From the NCBI RefSeq assembly GCF_900476375.1, contig NZ_UPPP01000082.1:1-46431 (forward strand): DNA of 46,431 nucleotides. The letters are read 5' to 3'. The stretch comes from Allolucifera butyrica. Lineage in GTDB: Bacteria > Bacillota > Negativicutes > Sporomusales > UPPP01. How positions within the stretch are numbered: the stretch's first letter is position 1; every line of letters begins with the position of its first letter. The notes beneath the pieces are model-generated. The model was not told where the DNA came from. It searched no databases and saw only the letters and a program-made list of their open reading frames with translations. The position numbers and the translations under genes are program-made. Shown here one piece after another: positions 16,159-26,169 of this stretch.

Positions 16159-16853
16159 TTACAAAGAATCCGGTTCGTTCCTTAATGATTAAGGAGTTGC
16201 CGGAAAGCGAACGTCCGCGAGAGAAAATGATGCAAAAAGGCTCGCAAGCTTTGAGTGAAGCGGATCTTTTAGCTATTTTATTGCGTACGGGAACCAAAAA
16301 GGTATCTGTAAAAATGCTGGCAGAAGAACTATTAGCTCAATATGGTATAAACGGGCTGGGCGGTCTTACGACGCAGGAACTGAGCAAGGTGCCGGGAATT
16401 GGCGTTGCTAAGGCAGTTACGGTGCTGGCCGGAATTGAACTTGGCAAGCGGCTAAGCAGTCTGGGGCCGGGTGAAAAGGTTGTGGTTCGTTCCCCGCAGG
16501 ATGCCGCCCATTTTATGATGGGAAGACTGCGCTATGAGGCGAAGGAGCATTTTATCGTGCTCTTGTTGTCAACCAAAAATCATATCATTGCTGCGCCTAC
16601 CATATCCATTGGCAGCTTAAATGCTTCGGTCGTTCATCCACGGGAATTATTCCGGGAGGCAGTCAATTATGCGGCCGCCTCGGTAATTTTGATTCATAAT
16701 CATCCTAGTGGTGATCCGACCCCCAGCCAGGAAGATATTGCTTTGACGCATAAACTGGCGGACGCCGGGGAATTGTTAGGTATTTCCGTACTGGATCACG
16801 TAATAATTGGCGATGGCAAGTATGTTAGTTTTAAAGAAAAGGGAATACTATAA
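16155..16853 (+). CDS. radC: RadC / DUF2466 JAMM-domain protein
   Basis: A 232-residue protein with an N-terminal helix-hairpin-helix region (KVPGIGVAKAVTVLAGIELGKR, residues about 76-97) and a JAMM/MPN+ metalloprotease fold carrying HNHPSGDPTPSQED (His181, His183 and Asp194 as zinc ligands). Despite its name its DNA-repair role is doubtful and its function is unsettled. The maf-radC-mreB order is the classic Firmicute one. Confidence 0.93.
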   Translation: MITKNPVRSLMIKELPESERPREKMMQKGSQALSEADLLAILLRTGTKKVSVKMLAEELLAQYGINGLGGLTTQELSKVPGIGVAKAVTVLAGIELGKRLSSLGPGEKVVVRSPQDAAHFMMGRLRYEAKEHFIVLLLSTKNHIIAAPTISIGSLNASVVHPRELFREAVNYAAASVILIHNHPSGDPTPSQEDIALTHKLADAGELLGISVLDHVIIGDGKYVSFKEKGIL

Positions 16854-16898
16854 TGGAATTGTAATAGTTTTCGGGTTTTAGACATGTGAAAGGGGTAG

Positions 16899-17939
<1,041 letters not shown>

Positions 17940-17954
17940 AAAGGGGCCGGAAGA

Positions 17955-18845
17955 GTGCGTTTTTTCTACAAAAAGGCGGTCATCTTGTTGGTCGCTGTAT
18001 TCACCGTCTTTTTGATGGCCATTTTTACATCGCATGGACAGTACCGGTTTACAATAACGGAGCAAATTGTTACCACTACTTTGGCGCCGGTAGAATCCAT
18101 AGCTGCTAAAATCGGTTATACGTTGCGGCAATTTTCGACTTCGGCGGGTCAGTTATTTACCGTTTATCAGGATAATCAAAATCTTCGTGCAGAAATTGAG
18201 CAGCTGCGTCAGAATGATATTAATTTGACCGAAATTATGGCGGAAAATGCACGACTGCGGGCCATACTTGATTATAAAAAGGCGGCGCCGCAGTTTGATT
18301 TTGTTGTCGCTGCCGTAATCGCCCGGGACCCGGGAACCTGGACAAATATAATCGTAATTAACCGGGGAAGTGCCGATGGCCTTGCTAAGGATATGCCGGT
18401 TGTGACGCCGCAGGGATTGGCGGGAAATGTGACGGAAGTCTATGCGCATACCGCTAAGGTACAACTGCTTTTGGACCCCCGCAGTGCAGTGGGAGCTCTG
18501 GTGCAGCGCCCGGAGTCGCGTGTGGCCGGTATTGTGGAAGGAAACGGGACCGTCCCCATGTCCCCCAGAATGATTAATCTCGCTCGTGATGCCGATATCT
18601 TAAAAGGAGATAAAATTATCACGTCCGGTTTCGGTGGTATTTATCCGAAAGGATTGTTAATCGGTGAAGTTGTGGATGTGGTTAATGAAGCAGGCGGCTT
18701 ATTAAAATATGCTGTTTTGAAGCCTAGTGTGGATTTTGACAGACTGGAAGAGGTTATGGTTATTATCCGCTCCCGGGAACCGGTTCCGACAATACCGCCG
18801 GCCGTTTCTTCCGCCCCTGGGAAACCGAAAGGAGCGGTGCCATGA
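17955..18845 (+). CDS. mreC: Rod-shape-determining protein MreC
   Basis: A 296-residue bitopic protein: N-terminal span (residues about 8-27), a coiled coil (about 65-100) and the two-beta-barrel periplasmic domain (VVAAVIARDPGTWTN..., TPQGLAGNVTEV, ITSGFGGIYPKGLLIGEV). It scaffolds PBP2 and the elongasome. It starts at GTG 17955, eight bases after AAGGGG. The Pro-rich tail ends at a TGA that overlaps the mreD start (ATGA). Confidence 0.95.
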   Translation: MRFFYKKAVILLVAVFTVFLMAIFTSHGQYRFTITEQIVTTTLAPVESIAAKIGYTLRQFSTSAGQLFTVYQDNQNLRAEIEQLRQNDINLTEIMAENARLRAILDYKKAAPQFDFVVAAVIARDPGTWTNIIVINRGSADGLAKDMPVVTPQGLAGNVTEVYAHTAKVQLLLDPRSAVGALVQRPESRVAGIVEGNGTVPMSPRMINLARDADILKGDKIITSGFGGIYPKGLLIGEVVDVVNEAGGLLKYAVLKPSVDFDRLEEVMVIIRSREPVPTIPPAVSSAPGKPKGAVP

Positions 18846-19336
18846 TAGTGATCGTGGTGTGGTTGTTGCTGATTTTAGCGATTCTTATATTGCAGGCAAC
18901 TATTATTCCACTTCTCGATATTCAGGGGGTCCGGCCGGATATTCTACTTATTTTGGTGGTTTCGTGCGGACTGCTGTCCGGAAAAGAGTACGGTGTAGGA
19001 ATTGGTTTTTTTTCCGGGTTGCTGCAGGACTTGGCATCAGGAAATATTTTCGGGTTAAATATTCTGTCTAAGATGGCGACGGGTTATCTTTTCGGCATGG
19101 CGGAACGGAAAGTCTTTAAGGAAAACATTTTGTTGCCGGTACTGGGAGTGTTTGCAGCCACGATTGTTAACAATTTACTTATGATTTTGCTTTTGTTTAT
19201 TTTGCGATTGAAAGTTGACATAACAAATGTTTTGTTCAGAAACATGTTATTGGCTGCCGGCTACAACCTGGTATTGGCGATTCCTGTACACCGGCTTGTT
19301 TTCCGGGTGAGTCGGTTTTTGGCAAGACGGGACTAG
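18842..19336 (+). CDS. mreD: Rod-shape-determining membrane protein MreD
   Basis: A 164-residue protein with about five spans and the MreD signature VRPDILLILVVSCGLLSGKEYG, plus GLLQDLASGNIFGLN. It binds MreC and completes the elongasome core. Its start overlaps the mreC stop. Confidence 0.92.
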   Translation: MIVIVVWLLLILAILILQATIIPLLDIQGVRPDILLILVVSCGLLSGKEYGVGIGFFSGLLQDLASGNIFGLNILSKMATGYLFGMAERKVFKENILLPVLGVFAATIVNNLLMILLLFILRLKVDITNVLFRNMLLAAGYNLVLAIPVHRLVFRVSRFLARRD

Positions 19337-19363
19337 GCTTAACTATTTCATCAGCTTCAATTA

Positions 19364-19387
19364 GGCAGACTGCTACAGTCTGCCTTT
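19364..19387 (+). terminator. Hairpin between mreD and pbp2
   Basis: Nine-bp stem GGCAGACTG / CAGTCTGCC with loop CTA and a short TTT. The T tract is short, so read-through into the PBP2 gene is likely; it may act as an attenuator. Confidence 0.5.
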
Positions 19388-19430
19388 CCCGCATAGTGCA
19401 GACGGTCAGCTTTGAGAAGGAGGGGTGTGA

Positions 19431-21263
19431 ATGCCGGTTAAACAATACGGACATCGGATTGACGTATTAGCGATTGTTGTTCTTTTGGTTTTTTTTGCCC
19501 TGGTTAGCCGGTTGGGATATCTGCAGGTAATGCAGGGAGAATACTATGAACGGCTGGCGGATGGCAATCGCATCCGGTTAATCCCCAGTATGGCGCCCAG
19601 AGGTATTTTTTATGACCGCAATGGAGTTGCGTTGGTCAATAACCGTCCGGGATTTACCGTTTCGCTGGTCACTTTGGCGGCTCCTGTTTCCCAGGACGTC
19701 ATTGATAAGCTGGCGGCAATTCTGGGAATTTCTGAGGCAGATATTCGGGCAAAGATTGTCCAGCATAACGGCTCTTTTGAACCGTTACGGATAAAACATA
19801 ACGTTGGACCGGATATTGTGACGAAAATTGAGGAACGGCGGAGTGAATTGCCCGGGGTGGTTATTGAAGTCCAGCCAATTCGCAATTATATTTATAATGA
19901 CCTGGCCGCTCATGTTTTCGGCTATGTAAGTGAAATCAATGATGATGAGTTGAAAAAACGCAAGGCGGAAGGATACAAACCGGGTGATATTGTCGGCAAA
20001 TTTGGTTTGGAAGAAGTCTATGATTTGCAATTGAGAGGTCTGGACGGCGGCGGCCAGGTTGAAGTGGATGTCAGCGGCCGCCCGGTGCAGGTATTGGGTA
20101 AAAAAGAACCGGTTCCCGGTGACAATCTTAGCCTTACGATTGATTACCGGATTCAAAAGGCGGCAGAAGAAGCGATTGACCAGCAGCTGAAATACTTGCA
20201 AACAAAAACGAGATACGTGCAGGCCAAAGCCGCAGCAGCCGTGGTAATGAATCCGCAAACGGGTGAAATCCTGGCTATGGTTAGCCGGCCGGCTTTTAAT
20301 CCGAATTTATTTGCCGGCGGTATTTCCATTAAAGACTGGAAAACCATTAATGACAATCCCTTTCATCCTATGGAAAACCGGGCAATTTCCGGCGAATATC
20401 CACCGGGGTCGACTTTTAAGATTGTCACCGGTACGGCTGCGCTGGAACTGGGAAAAGTAACTCCGGAGGAAAAGATCCTGGACACCGGGAAGCATTGGCT
20501 GATTCCCAAGGGAAATGCCGATGGGGAAGCATTGGGCTGGATTGATTTTAAGCAAGCTTTAGCCAAATCGGATAATGTTTATTTTTATGAAATGGGCAAC
20601 CGGGTGGGAATTGATAATCTGGAAAAGTATGCCCGTATGTTTGGTTTGGGAACTGCTACGGGGATAAACCTGCCGGGTGAGTCCGACGGTCTTGTCGCCA
20701 ATCGGGCCTATAAGAAAAAAGTATACAAAGAGGACTGGTATTTGTCGGAGACCTTCGACGCAGCAATTGGACAGGGATTTCAATTGACAACTCCTATTCA
20801 GTTAGCCATGCTTATCAGTGAAGTAGCCAACGGTGGACACCGGTACCGGCCTTATATTGTAAGTAAAATTACGGCGCCGAATGGAGAAATCGTAAAAGAA
20901 TTTGCTCCGGAGGAACTTGGCATGGTCAATACTTCCGAAGGCACGTTGAATTTGATCCGCGATGCTTTGAAGGAAGTCGCCCAGGAAGGCGGCACGGCCG
21001 GTTCCGTATTTAGTGATTTTCCGGTTCCTATTGCCGGTAAGACAGGAACGGTGGAAAATTCGCAGGGTGATGACCATAGTTGGTTTGTTGCCTACGGACC
21101 GTTTAATGCCCCCCGGATTGCTGTTGTTGTTCTGGTGGAACATGGCGGGTATGGAGCGGCATCGGCGGTGCCTATTGCCAAAAAAATATTGGAAGCCGCA
21201 TTTAATATAAATCAAACCCAGGTCGAAGGGCCAAAAGTACATAAAGAAAGAGCTGCTATATAA
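19431..21263 (+). CDS. mrdA: Penicillin-binding protein 2 (elongation transpeptidase)
   Basis: A 610-residue class B PBP: N-terminal anchor (residues about 10-30), pedestal domain and C-terminal transpeptidase domain with the three active-site motifs STFK (Ser327), SDN (Ser380) and KTG (Lys537). The GRPVQVLGKKEP stretch ending the pedestal is typical of PBP2. It cross-links peptidoglycan during side-wall growth with RodA (23236) and MreBCD. It starts at ATG after GGAGGGG and ends in a double terminator. Confidence 0.96.
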   Translation: MPVKQYGHRIDVLAIVVLLVFFALVSRLGYLQVMQGEYYERLADGNRIRLIPSMAPRGIFYDRNGVALVNNRPGFTVSLVTLAAPVSQDVIDKLAAILGISEADIRAKIVQHNGSFEPLRIKHNVGPDIVTKIEERRSELPGVVIEVQPIRNYIYNDLAAHVFGYVSEINDDELKKRKAEGYKPGDIVGKFGLEEVYDLQLRGLDGGGQVEVDVSGRPVQVLGKKEPVPGDNLSLTIDYRIQKAAEEAIDQQLKYLQTKTRYVQAKAAAAVVMNPQTGEILAMVSRPAFNPNLFAGGISIKDWKTINDNPFHPMENRAISGEYPPGSTFKIVTGTAALELGKVTPEEKILDTGKHWLIPKGNADGEALGWIDFKQALAKSDNVYFYEMGNRVGIDNLEKYARMFGLGTATGINLPGESDGLVANRAYKKKVYKEDWYLSETFDAAIGQGFQLTTPIQLAMLISEVANGGHRYRPYIVSKITAPNGEIVKEFAPEELGMVNTSEGTLNLIRDALKEVAQEGGTAGSVFSDFPVPIAGKTGTVENSQGDDHSWFVAYGPFNAPRIAVVVLVEHGGYGAASAVPIAKKILEAAFNINQTQVEGPKVHKERAAI

Positions 21264-21267
21264 CAGG

Positions 21268-21287
21268 AAAACCGCGCAGCGGTTTTT
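21268..21287 (+). terminator. Terminator of pbp2, first hairpin
   Basis: AAAACCGC-GCA-GCGGTTTTT four bases after the stop codon. Confidence 0.85.
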
Positions 21288-21304
21288 CGGCTCCCACAAA
21301 AATA

Positions 21305-21336
21305 GGTCGGAAGTCCCTCCGGCCCTCTTTTTTTTT
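21305..21336 (+). terminator. Terminator of pbp2, second hairpin
   Basis: GGTCGGA-AGTCCC-TCCGGCC (one G-T pair) followed by CTC and nine T. Confidence 0.85.
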
Positions 21337-21415
21337 CAAATGGCAGGAATATTGCTAAAAAGAGCGAATTTTAGTTGCGGAATCATTTATTACATGGTAA
21401 AAAATGGGAGATAAG

Positions 21416-22051
21416 ATGAATGAAGTGATTGCACTAAAAGGGATTCGAGATGGTTTACAGCTTACATTTAGTACATCGATGGATTTTGATTTGATCTTAG
21501 AACAACTAAGAGCAAAACTCAATTCTGCCACGGAATTTTTTACCGCCGGTACGATGATTCATGTGCCGGATGCTTCCCGTTTTTTTACTCCGGAGCAGCA
21601 GGGAAAACTGACAAATATGCTGGAGAATTATGGGCTGCGCTGGCAGGAAAGTGTGTTAGACGACAGTGAAGAATATGAGGATACACCGGACGATGAAATT
21701 GCCAAGCCGGTTCCGGGATGCGAAACGCAGGCATTGATTATTACGAAAACATTGCGGGGCGGGCAGAAGGTAATTTACGAAGGGACGGTTGTGGTGATTG
21801 GTGATGTCAATCCCGGGGCGGAAATAACCGCGGGCAGGGATATCATTGTTTTGGGCGCCTGCCGTGGCAGGGCTCATGCCGGTGCGTATGGCAACCGGCA
21901 GGCAACGATTACCGCCAATAAGCTGCTTGCCGGTCAAATCCGCATTGCCGGTCTGATTGCCAGGGCGCCCGATATTCTGGATAAGCCGGCTTATGTAGAA
22001 ACTGCACGAATTATAGACGGCACGGTTATGATTGAACCAGCTAATCGATAG
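21416..22051 (+). CDS. minC: Septum-site inhibitor MinC
   Basis: A 211-residue protein with an N-terminal FtsZ-inhibiting domain and a C-terminal right-handed beta-helix domain (GDVNPGAEITAGRDIIVLGACRG, AHAGAYGN, IARAPDI). ATG 21416 is preceded by GGGAG; an in-frame ATG at 21404 lies upstream of that site. It blocks Z-ring assembly at the poles when recruited by MinD. First gene of minCDE. Confidence 0.94.
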   Translation: MNEVIALKGIRDGLQLTFSTSMDFDLILEQLRAKLNSATEFFTAGTMIHVPDASRFFTPEQQGKLTNMLENYGLRWQESVLDDSEEYEDTPDDEIAKPVPGCETQALIITKTLRGGQKVIYEGTVVVIGDVNPGAEITAGRDIIVLGACRGRAHAGAYGNRQATITANKLLAGQIRIAGLIARAPDILDKPAYVETARIIDGTVMIEPANR

Positions 22052-22064
22052 GAGGTACGGCAAA

Positions 22065-22856
22065 ATGGGTGAAGTTATTGTTATTACGTCCGGAAAAGGG
22101 GGCGTAGGAAAAACGACAACAACGGCGAATTTGGGAACCGGCTTTGCATTAATGGACAAAAAAGTGGTATTGGTAGATGCTGATATTGGCTTAAGAAACT
22201 TGGATGTGGTTATGGGGCTGGAGAATCGGATTGTTTATGATTTGGTCGATGTTACGGAAGGCAATTGCCGTCTCAAACAAGCGTTAATTCGCGATAAACG
22301 GTATGAAAAATTATATCTTTTACCGGCAGCCCAAACACGGGACAAAAATGCGGTCAGTCCGGACCAAATGAAACAGTTATGCCACGACCTGGCCCAGGAT
22401 TTCGATTATGTAATCATTGATTGTCCGGCAGGAATTGAACAAGGATTTAAAAATGCAATTGCCGGCGCCGACCGGGCGGTCATTGTAACTACGCCGGAGG
22501 TATCTGCCGTACGGGACGCCGACCGGATTATCGGTTTACTGGAGTCTGAGGGCAAACATAATCCAAAGCTGGTTGTAAACCGGATTCGGCCGCAAATGGT
22601 TAAAAAGGGCGATATGATGAATATTGACGATATTATAGAGATTCTGGCCGTCGACCTCCTGGGGATTATTCCGGAAGACGAATATATCGTAATTTCAACG
22701 AACCGTGGTGAACCGGCGATTGTCAATCCCGCTTCTTCCGCCAGTACAGCGTATAAGAATATTGTGCGCCGGCTAATGGGCGAAAATGTGCCCCTTATGA
22801 GCATGGACGTCAATGAAGGATTTCTCAGCCGCCTTAAAAAGGTTTTGGGATTTTAG
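22065..22856 (+). CDS. minD: Septum-site ATPase MinD
   Basis: A 263-residue ParA/MinD ATPase with the deviant Walker A motif SGKGGVGKTTTTANL, DADIGLRNLDVVMGLE and a C-terminal amphipathic helix (FLSRLKKVLGF) for membrane binding. It recruits MinC to the membrane and is released by MinE. ATG 22065 follows GGAGG; a longer in-frame reading from inside minC is rejected. Confidence 0.97.
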   Translation: MGEVIVITSGKGGVGKTTTTANLGTGFALMDKKVVLVDADIGLRNLDVVMGLENRIVYDLVDVTEGNCRLKQALIRDKRYEKLYLLPAAQTRDKNAVSPDQMKQLCHDLAQDFDYVIIDCPAGIEQGFKNAIAGADRAVIVTTPEVSAVRDADRIIGLLESEGKHNPKLVVNRIRPQMVKKGDMMNIDDIIEILAVDLLGIIPEDEYIVISTNRGEPAIVNPASSASTAYKNIVRRLMGENVPLMSMDVNEGFLSRLKKVLGF

Positions 22857-22868
22857 GAGGGATGAAGG

Positions 22869-23147
22869 GTGTTCGATTTGATTCAGAAAATGTTTGGCAA
22901 AGAAGCAACTGGTTCCAAGGATATTGCCAAAGAACGCCTGCGGTTAGTTCTGGTGCATGACCGGGTGAATGTTTCTCCGCAGTTTATGGAAATTTTAAAA
23001 GAGGATATGATTAAAGTAATTTCCAATTACATGGAAATTAATGAGAAAGAGATGGAAGTAAATCTTACCACCACCAATTCTTCTGTGGCATTAATTGCTA
23101 ACATCCCGGTTAACCGCATGAAGCGGGGGACTTTGCCGGCAGAGTGA
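22869..23147 (+). CDS. minE: Cell-division topological specificity factor MinE
   Basis: A 92-residue MinE with GTG start after GGAGGGATGAAGG. The N-terminal membrane-targeting helix (FDLIQKMFGK) is followed by AKERLRLVLVHDRVNVSPQ, which holds the MinD-contact segment, and by the dimer domain. It stimulates MinD ATPase to drive pole-to-pole oscillation. Bacilli use DivIVA instead, so a full minCDE supports a two-membrane Negativicute or a Clostridia-like host. Confidence 0.92.
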   Translation: MFDLIQKMFGKEATGSKDIAKERLRLVLVHDRVNVSPQFMEILKEDMIKVISNYMEINEKEMEVNLTTTNSSVALIANIPVNRMKRGTLPAE

Positions 23148-23235
23148 TTTGGCGTCATAAAAGGGGATGGATGGAGGTGCGGACAAATTATTATACTATA
23201 TGATATGATGTTTGGGAGAAAGGTCAGGGTAAAGG

Positions 23236-24342
23236 ATGCTTAACCGGCGCCTATTGAGAAATCTGGATGGTGTAACGATCGTCGTTACGGCGGTGATTAT
23301 TCTAATTAGCTTGATGATTATCGGCAGTGCGACGCATATAAATACACCCAGTGAGGAACGTTACTGGTATGTGCAGCGCCAGGGATTGTTTGCGCTGGCT
23401 AATGTATTTATTATTTTTGTTATGCTTCATTTTGACTATAAATCTTTAAGCAAGGTTGCCAATATACTTTATGGTATCAATTTAGTTATGCTGTTAGCGG
23501 TTATGGTTATGGGACATTCTGCGCTGGGGGCCCAGCGCTGGATCCAGATTGGTCCGATTAGTTTGCAGCCGTCGGAGTTTTCTAAATTGATCATGATTAT
23601 TTCGTTAGCGAATTTGCTAGATAAGAAATATGGAAAATTGAATTCATTTAAGGATATTGTTCCCATTTTTATTTATCTCGGTGTGCCGTTTTTATTGGTT
23701 CTAAAACAGCCTGACCTCGGTACTTCCCTGGTATTTTTGGCTATTTTTTTCGGTATGATTTTTATTGCGGGAATTCCGGTAAAGCATCTGATGGGAATCT
23801 TTGGTGTCGGGCTGGCTTTTATGCCTGTATTCTGGCATTTTTTGAAAGATTATCAGAAAAAACGGCTTACGGTGTTTCTAGATCCTAATGTAGACCCGTT
23901 AGGATCGGGCTATCATATTATTCAATCCAAGATCGCCATTGGGTCCGGTATGCTGTTCGGCAAGGGCTTGTTTGGCGGGACCCAAAGCCAGTTGAATTTT
24001 TTACCGGAAAATCATACAGACTTTATTTTTGCGGTAATCGGTGAAGAACTGGGATTTATTGGCGCGGCGATTATTCTGTTACTTTACTTTATTTTATTAT
24101 ACCGGGCCATAAAAATTGCCGGAGCGGCGCGGGACAATTTTGGTACGCTGCTGGCAGTGGGAATTACTTCGATGCTTACATTCCATGTTCTGGTTAATGT
24201 GGGTATGACGGCGGGAATTATGCCGGTAACGGGTATTCCGCTGCCTCTTATGAGCTATGGCGTCAGTTCATTAACGACGAATATGGTGAGTATAGGTATA
24301 TTACTAAATATCTATATGCGTCGACAAAAAATTATGTTTTGA
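23236..24342 (+). CDS. rodA: Rod-shape peptidoglycan polymerase RodA (SEDS family)
   Basis: A 368-residue, ten-span SEDS glycosyltransferase. Conserved features are GAQRWIQIGPISLQPSEFSKL, QPDLGTSLVF, the extracytoplasmic loop LDPNVDPLGSGYHIIQSKIA, LPENHTDFIFAVIGEELGF and the C-terminal GIPLPLMSYGVSS. It polymerises glycan strands with PBP2. An 88-base gap with a TATACT-like box separates it from minE. Confidence 0.95.
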   Translation: MLNRRLLRNLDGVTIVVTAVIILISLMIIGSATHINTPSEERYWYVQRQGLFALANVFIIFVMLHFDYKSLSKVANILYGINLVMLLAVMVMGHSALGAQRWIQIGPISLQPSEFSKLIMIISLANLLDKKYGKLNSFKDIVPIFIYLGVPFLLVLKQPDLGTSLVFLAIFFGMIFIAGIPVKHLMGIFGVGLAFMPVFWHFLKDYQKKRLTVFLDPNVDPLGSGYHIIQSKIAIGSGMLFGKGLFGGTQSQLNFLPENHTDFIFAVIGEELGFIGAAIILLLYFILLYRAIKIAGAARDNFGTLLAVGITSMLTFHVLVNVGMTAGIMPVTGIPLPLMSYGVSSLTTNMVSIGILLNIYMRRQKIMF

Positions 24343-24358
24343 AGAGGACTATGGCTAG

Positions 24359-24388
24359 AGTGCACAGACTGCTTGTGCACTTTTTTTG
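24359..24388 (+). terminator. Terminator of rodA
   Basis: AGTGCACA-GACTGCT-TGTGCACT followed by six T. Confidence 0.88.
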
Positions 24389-24455
24389 TTATATTTATTC
24401 CTTCCCGGCATATACATGCAGTGAAAGCAGCGCTCTTGGCAGGGGGGGAATCAGA

Positions 24456-25181
24456 ATGGCAAAATCCTGGAATAGCTGGAGGAACCAATGGGAGACAAAG
24501 GATCCATGGCAATACCGCCAGGAGAGGAGTCACTATGGTTGGCTACTGCGGACGGGATGGGCAATTTTTATTTTTATTGTGATTTACGCGTCCCATATAT
24601 CCGATACCGCTCTCGGAGACATGACGGACCGGGCCGTAAGATACATACTTACCTATGAGACTGATTTCGGCTATATCACGCAATTGATTGAGAAAAGGTT
24701 GCCGCCGAATTTGGATATTTCCGCGTTAAAACGGGTTCAATCAGCGGTTTCCCGGCCGGCGGATCCTTTACTTTATATGAGTAAACCGGTAGACGGTCAA
24801 CTAGTAGGCAAGTTTGGCTGGACGGCTGGTTCCGGGCAAAAACAGCAGAGTATCCTCGAAGGTATTAATATAGCGGCTCAAACCGGCAGCAGCGTACATG
24901 CCGTTGCTCCGGGAAAGATAAAGCTGATTACGGAAAGTGACCAGTGGGGAAGAACGGTTGTTATCGATCATGGACAGAATATCGAGACAATATATGGGTA
25001 TTTAGGCGAAGTGCTGGTTACTCAAGGCGAAATGGTCAGTCAGGGACAGGTGATTGCCAGAGTCGGACCGGCAGGGACGGCGAAAAGTCCGCTATTGTAT
25101 TTCGAAGTACGGGAAAACGGCAAGCCAATTGATCCGCTAACCCGCATTAAAGGGGAGTTTACCCTTCCCGAAAGGAAGTGA
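24456..25181 (+). CDS. spoIVFA: SpoIVFA-like M23 protein with degenerate active site
   Basis: A 241-residue protein: basic/aromatic N-terminal segment, one membrane span (residues about 34-50), a stalk and a C-terminal M23 (LytM) fold. The usual zinc ligands are missing: the HxGxD motif reads LEGIN and the HLHFEV motif reads LLYFEV, so it should not be an active endopeptidase. The same loss and layout occur in SpoIVFA, the regulator of the SpoIVFB protease, whose homologue starts four bases after this stop. ATG 24456 follows AGGGGGGG. Identity rests mainly on this pairing. Confidence 0.78.
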   Translation: MAKSWNSWRNQWETKDPWQYRQERSHYGWLLRTGWAIFIFIVIYASHISDTALGDMTDRAVRYILTYETDFGYITQLIEKRLPPNLDISALKRVQSAVSRPADPLLYMSKPVDGQLVGKFGWTAGSGQKQQSILEGINIAAQTGSSVHAVAPGKIKLITESDQWGRTVVIDHGQNIETIYGYLGEVLVTQGEMVSQGQVIARVGPAGTAKSPLLYFEVRENGKPIDPLTRIKGEFTLPERK

Positions 25182-25185
25182 CATT

Positions 25186-26058
25186 TTGCGGGCCGGAAAA
25201 GTAGCAGGTGTACAAATACTACTAAATAACTGGTTTATCTTGCTAATACTGCTATTTACCATGGCTGGACTCGGTGGCAAAGTGGCCGGCATATTTGCTT
25301 GTATCTTGTGGCATGAACTAACCCATGCAGGGATAGCTTCTCTGTTGGGGTATAAAGTAAAGGAGATTGAACTATTACCCTTTGGCGGCGTAGCCCGCAT
25401 TGAGGGACTGAGTGAAGCGGGGTCTGTCCACGAAATGATGATAGCAGTCGCCGGACCACTGGCCAGTCTGGGTTTGGCGGCTTTTGTATATGTAGGGATG
25501 GTGTGGTATCCTGATTGGAATGCAACCTTGAACTATTATTTAAATGTTAATATAATGCTTTTTTTATTTAATTTGATTCCGGCGGTGCCGCTTGACGGCG
25601 GGCGCATCGTCCGTGGTTGGCTATCCAGGCATATTGGGTATGTCCGGGCTACGATATTTGTTGCTAACATCAGTAAATTAGTAAGCTTAGGTTTACTTGC
25701 CGTAGTCTGCATTGAATTTGTCATCTTTAATAATATTAATATCACTTTTATTATGGCTGCCCTGTTTCTTTATGTTGCGGCCCGGGCGGAGCTGGATCTT
25801 GCCGGCTTTCGTACAATGAGGGTATTGGCGAAAAAGAAAGCGGAATTATCCCGGCGCGGAGTTATGACAGCTTTTCATCTTACGGCACTAAAGGATGCGC
25901 CGGTACGGGATGTGATCCGGTTTTTTAGCCCGGAGCAATATTACATTGTTGAAGTATTGGATGAAAAATTTCATGTATGCGGGACATTAACCGAGACGGA
26001 GGTTTGGGAGGGTTTGCCTTTACGCGGCGTTTATGCCAGATTAGGAGATTTTTTGTAA
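25186..26058 (+). CDS. spoIVFB: SpoIVFB-like site-2 (M50) intramembrane metalloprotease
   Basis: A 290-residue M50 protease with HELTHAG (His43, Glu44, His47) in a membrane span and NLIPAVPLDGGRI with Asp137 as the third zinc ligand, then further spans and a C-terminal soluble region resembling half a CBS unit. In Bacillus, SpoIVFB sits in the outer forespore membrane, is held inactive by SpoIVFA/BofA, and cleaves pro-sigma-K. Pro-sigma-K with a matching cleavage region is encoded at 39837. It starts at TTG 25186 behind AAAGGAAGTG; the SpoIVFA-like gene ends four bases before. Confidence 0.9.
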   Translation: MRAGKVAGVQILLNNWFILLILLFTMAGLGGKVAGIFACILWHELTHAGIASLLGYKVKEIELLPFGGVARIEGLSEAGSVHEMMIAVAGPLASLGLAAFVYVGMVWYPDWNATLNYYLNVNIMLFLFNLIPAVPLDGGRIVRGWLSRHIGYVRATIFVANISKLVSLGLLAVVCIEFVIFNNINITFIMAALFLYVAARAELDLAGFRTMRVLAKKKAELSRRGVMTAFHLTALKDAPVRDVIRFFSPEQYYIVEVLDEKFHVCGTLTETEVWEGLPLRGVYARLGDFL

Positions 26059-26169
26059 GGTTGGCAGGACTTTTTTTACTTATACTAGAAATTTCAAAAA
26101 ATATATGTTAGGATATATTACCAGTAATTTATCCATAATAGTTTTTATACTACGCAGCGGAGGTAAGGA

